This document shows positions 57,846-64,000 of a stretch of 64,000 bases of DNA, piece by piece (the first letter of the stretch is position 1; each line of letters starts with the position of its first letter). The notes under the pieces were generated by a model. It was not told the origin of the DNA and ran no database searches. It saw only the letters and a list, made by a program, of their open reading frames with translations. Origin of the DNA: Eublepharis macularius (lineage: Eukaryota; Chordata; Lepidosauria; Squamata; Eublepharidae). A program made the position numbers and the translations under genes. The stretch is taken from positions 191,308,311 to 191,372,310 of the forward strand of contig NC_072791.1 of the NCBI RefSeq assembly GCF_028583425.1, read 5' to 3'.

Positions 57846-57980
57846 AACTCTCTCAGCCTTGGTTTTGCAATATATAGATAATAAATACTGACTTACTATA
57901 GTGAGCTGCTGTGAGGATTACAAGATAATGTATGTGAAACACTTTGAACACTGAAAGTGCTATATAAATTTTATGAGGTG
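57846..57980 (+). mobile_element. MIR-type SINE 3' part
   Basis: gtgaggattacaagataatgtatgtgaaacactttgaacactgaaagtgctatataaat is a clear MIR-like CORE-SINE 3' region, plus strand. Confidence 0.65.
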
Positions 57981-59225
57981 AGATTTTCCACAGCTAATAA
58001 CAGAAATAATGTAAGTAACAATGAACACGGTTATGAATACTTGCAACTTAACTTTCCACTAAAGGAAACCTGTACAATGGACTGGCATTACACTACAGTC
58101 AACCTGCCATCCTTTTATACAATGGAGCATAACCTACCTCAAACCAAAATTCAAAACGAATGATCAGCATTTTGCAATAACAACTCAATGAGCAAACCAA
58201 AATATACAAAGGTGATTTAAACTGAACTTGTTGGTATCTTGTGTTCTTATAAACTTAATGCTAAACATCTTGCATTTACTCCAAGGGCTGCAAACTGATA
58301 CAGGTCGCTGAATGGACACCTTTTTGTTTGTATTTCAAGCACTTGAAGGAACTGAGACCTTTTCTGGGGATGGAAGTTTTAAACATAAGTTAACCTGACA
58401 GCAATAAACTTACCCTTCAACATTCCTTTATACGTTTCTAGTATCCAGATCTGCTCCCAGCCTAAGATGCTGATTGATCATAGCCCTTACATAAACATCC
58501 AGTGATGTTTTATGCCTACAAACTTTCCACCAATGACCATTCATTGCCTTTACCTATATAGGAACAAATATAGTAATAATAAGATTCCAGTTCTCCTCGC
58601 TTACCCCTTGGGCTCCCTTTAAGAATTGCTATCATAGACATAGATTCCTTTCACTACTGATTGTGCTTCACTGGATGAAGTAAAATTAATACATGCTTTA
58701 AAATTTAAACATGGATTAATTTTCTTCCATTCACTCAGATACCAATTTATGGAAGTAAAATACTTCCACTAATTAGCATCTGAATTATTCTTCTCTTCTC
58801 TCTCTCTATCTTGTTTTCTCTTCCAGCTTATGTATTACCAAACACAGAAGAAGGGCCAAATAGGACACAGCTACTTGCAGTTTAGGGAAGAAATACTGTT
58901 ACGCTTCTTTGATACCACAATGTCATACGATAGATCACAAAGAAAAACGTATGAAAAAGGGGCAACAATATAAAGATGGTCCGAAAGGTTTTAAAGATGC
59001 AGTTGAGTGTCAGTGTAAAACAAAAAGTGAATAAGGAGGTACAGCCTATCGCAAATACTCTTTATCAATTCATGCTGCAAAGTTTCACGTGTCCCATTAT
59101 GTGGTCATCATAATGATTATTGGAGACTGTTCACATTTCTATATCATAGATTCATAGATGATCTGTATATAACAATCCAGAAAAAAAAGAAAGTGTTCTG
59201 CATGTCACTGAGTTTTACTACTGAT
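57981..59225. other. Plain sequence with unsupported splice-like sites
   Basis: Donor-like sites at 58412 (GG|GTAAGT) and 58608 (GGG|GTAAGC) on the minus strand, and an acceptor-like tract at 58790-58825 on the plus strand, border only short frames without recognisable protein. Not called as exons. Confidence 0.35.
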
Positions 59226-59486
59226 CAGGGCTTTTTTTCTGGGAAAAGAGGTGGTGGAACTTAGTGATGCAACTGAGGACCGCACAATGATGTCACTTTG
59301 GGTCAGCTGTTAAAAAACTTTGGGGAGTTTTTTAAAACCTATAAATGAGTTTTTTAAAACCTGCGCGGAGGGCAATGTAAACTCCCTCCTGTCTGAAGAT
59401 CAGGGGGCAGGGCCATTGGCCATGTGACCATTTTCAAGAGGTGCCAGAACTCTGTTCCACCACGTTCCTGCTGAAAAAAAGCCCTG
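59226..59486. mobile_element. hAT-type MITE
   Basis: Ends cagggctttttttc / gaaaaaaagccctg, flanked by ctactgat (59218-59225) and ctactaat (59487-59494), one mismatch. Same family as 3850-4150, with a decayed central hairpin. Confidence 0.85.
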
Positions 59487-60497
59487 CTACTAATACCAAA
59501 AATTTAATCGTAGGGCACAGGATGTAATTACTAGCATTCGCTGGCATCTCCTGACAAATGGTGTTTTAGCAAAATTCTGACAGAGCCCTGTTTCTGAGTC
59601 TTAAAAAAAAACAAGGCAAAGAACAAGGCAAAGAATATTGCACTAGATTGACTTCCATTTGATTTAGTATAGTGCCGATATGTAAAGAATCTGTGTGCTG
59701 CCGAAACAAAACAAGATTCCAGTCTCCACGCTCTTACTCCATGCTGTTTAAGAGCTAGTTATGATAATCAAATCAAGCCTGAATTCTCCCTAGAAGCTAC
59801 AATGATGAAACTGAGGCTATCATACTTTGGTCACATCATAATGCTAGGAAACAGGCAATAGGAAAGAAGCAACAAAATAAGATGGCTTGACTCCTTTCCT
59901 TTCCTTTATCACTGAGAAACAACTTGATATATAGATCTTGAGCAGCAGAATTGTTTAACCTATTGCTTAAAAGGATGAAAGGACTTAAATAAATTTTGCA
60001 ACCGCCAGTGTAACTTTAGAATCTCTATTGCTCAATAAAAAGGGTATTACCTCAGACACAGATAATCCAGATCAATCAATTAAAAGAGAAGTAATGCAAC
60101 ACAATCGAAGATCGTCATAAAGGGATATTCCAGTAGCACATGTGCTAGAGAATCGATTAAACCAGAGGAACACTAATAGATCTTTTTTAATAAGGTAACA
60201 ATATATCTGCCTTTCATAACCATAGAAAGATTGGTAATCTGGCAAGAAAAAATGCTCTTTAAAAGCATGGGATTGTCAAAAAATAAGTATATTATCATAA
60301 ACATCTTGGGGGAGGAATAGAATCAAGGGCTCCTTTAAGACCCATAAAGCCAGCAAATACAATACTAGCACAGGGTGAAGAATATTTCTCAGCTAAATGA
60401 GAAATAACCAAACAATGGTCAAAACCGGACCAACCCCTTCTAAAACCTGCTCCCAACGAAGAACAACCAAGAATCTGCTCCCACCCAAGCACATGAT

Positions 60498-60585
60498 CAG
60501 TGCAATCTTAAGCAGAGTTACTCCAGTCTAAGCCCATTGATTTCGATGAGCTTAGATTGGAGTAACTCTCTTTAGGATTGCACTG
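60498..60585. repeat. Foldback repeat (tcaatgg family), best copy
   Basis: cagtgcaatcttaagcagag..agcccattgatttcgatgagct..ctttaggattgcactg; arms of about 40 bp pair with few mismatches. It is inside the LINE insertion. Confidence 0.85.
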
Positions 60586-60603
60586 TGTATTCCTCAATCC
60601 AGT

Positions 60604-60700
60604 CCAAAACAAACAAACAAACAAACAAACAAACAAACAAACAAACAAACAAACAAACAAACAAACAAACAAACAAACAAACAAACAAACAAACAAACAA
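60604..60700 (+). repeat. (AAAC)n microsatellite
   Basis: About 24 uninterrupted units. A low-complexity Val/Cys/Leu/Phe frame on the other strand is not a gene. Confidence 0.95.
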
Positions 60701-60998
60701 GCTGGTGCTTTTTAAAAAAAAACTGGGACTGTTATAGCTTGCCTCCATAGCTTTGGAGTAAATCTTGAATTAATCAGAGTGAACACGGAGGCAAGAATAT
60801 TAACCTACCAACTAGGATTCACTCTAAACAGCAGATTTGGGGTTGAATCAGAGCTGGGGATGGCTTGACTCAATAAACGAAGGCACAGCCTCCAGACTGC
60901 AAAATTGGAGCAAGGTTATTAATGATAGGAAGTTTTGGAAGTCTTTAATTCATAGGGTCACCATAAATCAGAAGAGACTTGACAGCACATCACACAGT

Positions 60999-61836
60999 TG
61001 TGAATGTTCCAGCTCAGAGCACAGTAGCACAAGGCTGCTGCAGAAAAAAATGGATTATCCACCAAGTTAAATATTTTTCAGTTCAATCCAATCAACTATT
61101 TTTTTCCTCTTCAAAATCAGTGGAACTAAAGCAATTTAACTGATTATGTGCTGGGTTATTGGTATTTTAAAAAACCTCTTGACATTTCAAATGATGCTGT
61201 ATGAAGGTATTGTGACCCTACTATAACCCAAACATTGATGGCTTCATAAGCCACATTGCTTCCCCTCTTTCTTTTCAAGCAGCTGACAGCTTCATAATGC
61301 CATTCCAAAAGCCGGCTTAGGGAAAGTACTTAGATAATCACTGCTTTAGTGTTTAGACAGCTAGCTTAAGGAATTTGACCTGAGTTACCAAACATTTGCC
61401 CTCTGTTAGCAGTTTATAGATTAGGGGGAAAAAACAGTTGTTGAGTTAGTAATAAAATGTGGCACAGGGCCAGCTGAGCAAAGAGCACTTTATTGCAATG
61501 TCTAGTAATATAGAGAATCATCAGTTTGTGAGTGAGATGGGAATGTTTTTAAAAAAAGACAAAGTAGGATAGTTTTCCAAGCATATATTTGCTGGAAGCC
61601 AAGAATCAATGAAAGGATCCATATGCTACAAAGAAGGGGAGAATCAAAAGATGCAATGAAGTACCTCACATCATCACCAATAAAAAAAGTTTCTAAATCT
61701 GAATATCAGATTTTGAAGCCAAAAAAATTCAACAAAACTCATAGGTAGTAGTGATATTTTCATAGTTTAAGGGAAGCTATTGTTTTAATGCAGCCAGCAC
61801 AGTTTGGTATAGCAGCACCCATTTAATGTTATACAG
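60999..61836. other. No feature recognised
   Basis: AT-rich plain sequence; no exon with receptor-like coding was found. Confidence 0.4.
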
Positions 61837-62227
61837 TAGAGATGGGCATGAACTGAAATATGAACCAAAGTTCATGATGAATCGAGTCGAGTTCGTCAGA
61901 GCCCATTTCTGACGAACTGCCATGAACTTTTGGCTGGTTCATTTGGTTCATTTTTTGCTTCGTCACTGCAAACAGCCTGGCACCGATCAATCAGTTTCCT
62001 AGGCAACAGGGGATGCACTTCCTGCAGACCTTCTGTTGACCCAGAAGTAGCCTTCTGCTGGCCTGGAAGTGACCTTCTGCTGACCCGGAAGTGATGTTTT
62101 CTTGAATCAAACAAACCGGTTCGCGAACTGGGGCAGGTTCATAAAAGTTCGTGGTTCACGGTTTGTGAAATGCGATGAACCACGAAATGCACAGTTCGCT
62201 TTTTTCCCCAGTTCATGCCTATCTCTA
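61837..62227. mobile_element. Short non-autonomous hAT element
   Basis: Ends tagagatgggcatgaactg and cagttcatgcctatctcta; perfect 8-bp duplication ttatacag (61829-61836, 62228-62235), fitting the hAT pattern with T at position 2 and A at position 7. It shares its outer sequence with 31955-32973 but lacks that element's interior, and has three short direct repeats (gacctggaagt-like) instead. Confidence 0.92.
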
Positions 62228-62235
62228 TTATACAG

Positions 62236-63296
62236 CATAAATAGAGGGGGAAGTTTTACTCAAGCTCATAGGCTCTGTATGTTCTCAGGGGCTTTGGTGC
62301 TCACATGACATTTTTTGTATGCAACATTTGGTGTATTGGATTTGCCCTCAAACTGTAGTGAGTTACAGCCAAACTAAATGTAATGGTGAACTTGTGACTG
62401 CCATGAGTTTGGGCCTGATCCTCATTGGGCTTGTGGTGCGAAGCTCTTTCCCCTCACCTTGAGCTTTTTCAAGTGCTGAAACACTTGAGGGGACCCCCCA
62501 GGAATATAATTTTAGAGCCATTTTGGATTGCCATGGACATGTGTTCAAAGTGTACTCTTGTTTACAAGTAGCCCCCCCTCTCCTGCATCAAGGCCTGCCA
62601 TGAACTGTGTTTGAGTTTCCTGCGTTGCTGTTTTACTGCTACACCAAAGACTGTCTTGCACATGTGCACTTTTAATACACGTGTCTATTCCCTGCCTGTT
62701 TGGACTCTGCTTCACGTGTCAGTTTCCTGCCTGCTTGCTATCGACCACGGACTGTGTCTGTGCCCTATTCCTGCTATGAACTGTGTTATACCTGCTGTTC
62801 CCTGCCTCCATGGAAGCCTGCCTCAACCAGGCCCAAGCCGCACTGTTAGCAGCCAGGTGCCAGCCAGGGAAACCTCCAGCGAGCCTGACCAGGCACCCCC
62901 TGGCCAGTTCCCGTCTGGAGACTCCCGCGGGCCAGTCACCCAGCTTGCCCTCACTATCAGGCAACCTGCTAGCAAGCCCCAGCCATGCCCAGCCAGCAGC
63001 TATGTTCCCAGGCAGCCAGAAGACCAGCCTGAACAGCCTGCTGAGAGAAGCCATTCCAGAGAAGCGAGCAGACCATGTCCGCAGCGGCGAGCCTCACCCC
63101 TGCTCTGCATATCTTAATAGCCGCCCCGGAGAAGAAGCTAAGTGCTGACCATCCCAAGCACTTAGAGAATGCATCTCAAAGCAGCCTCCCCATTCCAGAG
63201 ATGATGACGTCGGGACAAGCCCTGTCCGCTGGAACATCCATTCAACACGCCCGGATCTCCCCCTCCCTCCTTTGTCCCCTCTTCCCAAGGTGTCAC
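62236..63296 (+). mobile_element. GC-rich LTR-retroelement-like block
   Basis: From about 62560 the sequence is rich in ccctgcctg / ctgctatgaactgtg repeats and then GC-rich Pro/Ala/Ser coding-like frames (62783-63148) without recognised motifs. It ends cccaaggtgtcaca followed by ataatataa, like the ends of 4350-4887 and 42418-43468. An LTR or LTR-adjacent origin is suggested but not shown. 62236-62560 is plain. Confidence 0.35.
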
Positions 63297-64000
63297 AATA
63301 ATATAATCAGATTCCTAAAGTGGCCCATCTAGGGTAGTTGTAGAGCCATTAAAACCTTTGTTTCGCCTGTGAGAACCACTAGAAACTGCACCAGCCCGAG
63401 GGTACACTTTGGGGTATTTAAGCTGGTCTCCCAGGCCACATGGTGCACGTGCCATTCCTCTCCTCATCCCAACCAGGCGCGTGCCATTCCTATCCAGACT
63501 CCTTGCTGTCACTCTATTTCAGATCTAGTGCAGGCATTAGACCACCTCGCTGCTACGTCTTTGCTCCGCATCAGGATTGTGAGTATACCCAACTTCATCG
63601 CTCTCAAGTGGGCTACCCCACTAATGCAACCGTCTCTATTTTCCTACTCTATTTTCCTAGCTCTTGTATGTAACCTTGTATGCGTGTGCTAGTTCAGGCA
63701 TACGCCACATTATTTAGTAAAACATGTTGTATCTTTATTTAGTCTGCCTCTTTATTGCATGAGTGTCTGGAGAGGGACCCCGGTATATATTGGTTAAAAG
63801 ATCCGCACTAAATTTAGTTCCAGACTGCTAGCTAATTCCCCATTCAAAAAGAGCAGTTCTGGTAACACTCTATGGGCAGAAATACTTGCACCTGCAGAAA
63901 AGTCTAGTCTGGAACCAAGCCATTATTTGAACAGACGGTCATTACAAACACCTTGATTTTTGAGGGAGGAACTTCAGTCAAAGTGCTGACAAAGCAAGTG
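63297..64000 (+). other. LTR-like promoter sequence and window end
   Basis: Holds a TATA-like box (ggggtatttaagc, ~63411), a pyrimidine-rich region, and a late tattgcatgagtgtctggagagggaccccgg segment (63756-63785) that recalls a U5 end. Without a partner repeat the call is weak. From 63800 on nothing is recognised. Confidence 0.25.

Larger units (their letters stand above)
59894..60856 (-). mobile_element. LINE fragment inserted into BovB
   Basis: The 13-bp duplication gatggcttgactc (59881-59893, 60857-60869) flanks the insertion. The left edge is a CTTTCCTTTCCTTT tail complement, so the element is on the minus strand. A frame at 60300-60480 reads GFRRGW, DHCLVISHLAEKY and GLKGALDSIP, a non-LTR reverse transcriptase block. 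C-terminal-like pieces follow directly, so the element is internally deleted. A foldback repeat and an (AAAC)n tract lie inside. Confidence 0.7.
59766..60998 (+). mobile_element. BovB/RTE LINE 3' end, split by another LINE
   Basis: Parts 59766-59893 (cctgaattctccctagaagc..ggcttgactc) and 60857-60998 (ggcttgactcaataaacgaagg..agagacttgacagcacatcacac) are contiguous in BovB and in the copy at 54931-55250. The 59894-60856 insertion interrupts it. A ~28-bp internal deletion follows FGHI. Confidence 0.7.

Noticed and set aside
58040..58075. WKVK on the minus strand after TTTCCTTTAG, similar to the end of CTLD2
   Set aside because: Only four residues match, and the following Cys pattern is absent in that frame.
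58405..58470. Minus-strand block with a strong GTAAGT donor (frame ending TYKGMLK)
   Set aside because: The phase does not fit the exon at 55494 and no C-type lectin motif is present.
58826..58972. Plus-strand open frame after a good pyrimidine tract and CAG
   Set aside because: No donor and no recognisable protein; opposite strand to the gene.
1..64000. CRISPR array, bacterial operon or phage
   Set aside because: No spaced direct repeats of that kind; base composition, SINEs, LINEs and split exons are those of a vertebrate genome.

Overview
This window is vertebrate nuclear DNA, most likely from a squamate reptile (lizard or gecko type). It has no compact gene array. It does have a dense, layered mix of L1, L2, BovB/RTE and Penelope retroelements, MIR-like CORE-SINEs, a 5S rRNA-derived SINE, many non-autonomous hAT elements with 8-bp target duplications, and CA and AAAC microsatellites. 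The repeat mix is the evidence for the organism; the species cannot be named from it.

The one host gene found is on the minus strand between about 55.5 kb and 24.2 kb. Nine short exons, none giving a long open frame by itself, have splice sites and mostly compatible phases. Together they read as C-type-lectin-like domains (CTLDs) 3 to 5 of the secretory phospholipase A2 receptor, PLA2R1, a member of the mannose receptor family. The copy is unprocessed (introns retained) and looks broken: a Trp-to-TGA stop in the CTLD3-CTLD4 linker (43743-43745), a one-base deletion in CTLD4 (42381/42382), a TAA at the start of a CTLD5 exon, an unlocated CTLD4 exon, and lost Cys and Trp positions. I interpret it as an eroding PLA2R1 copy. 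A fast-evolving paralog, or assembly errors, remain possible.

Layout. 0-13 kb: SINEs, a large palindrome, the first copy of a mosaic repeat, a hairpin MITE, a 5S-derived SINE and long plain stretches. 13-21 kb: related hAT elements carrying tandem internal repeats, and a (GT)n tract. 22-24 kb: a full CORE-SINE and a Penelope-like element with a decayed GIY-YIG region. 24-34 kb: last recognised PLA2R1-like exon, mosaic copy 2 and a 1-kb hAT element. 34-44 kb: most PLA2R1-like exons, a SINE split by a hAT element, and an LTR-like insertion 12-18 bp from a splice acceptor. 44-48 kb: a 5'-truncated L1 between two 344/349-bp direct repeats that look like an exceptionally long target-site duplication, then a perfect 53-bp inverted repeat. 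49-55 kb: two L2 fragments (one split by a hAT element), mosaic copy 3, another receptor exon and a BovB 3' end. 55-64 kb: the most upstream receptor exon, a three-level nest of insertions, a BovB fragment split by another LINE, more hAT/MITE copies and GC-rich LTR-like sequence.

No tRNA or rRNA gene, CRISPR array or intact protein-coding gene was seen. Repeat family names rest on recognised motifs, terminal repeats and target duplications, not on a database search. Human PLA2R1 comparisons are from memory and need a real alignment.
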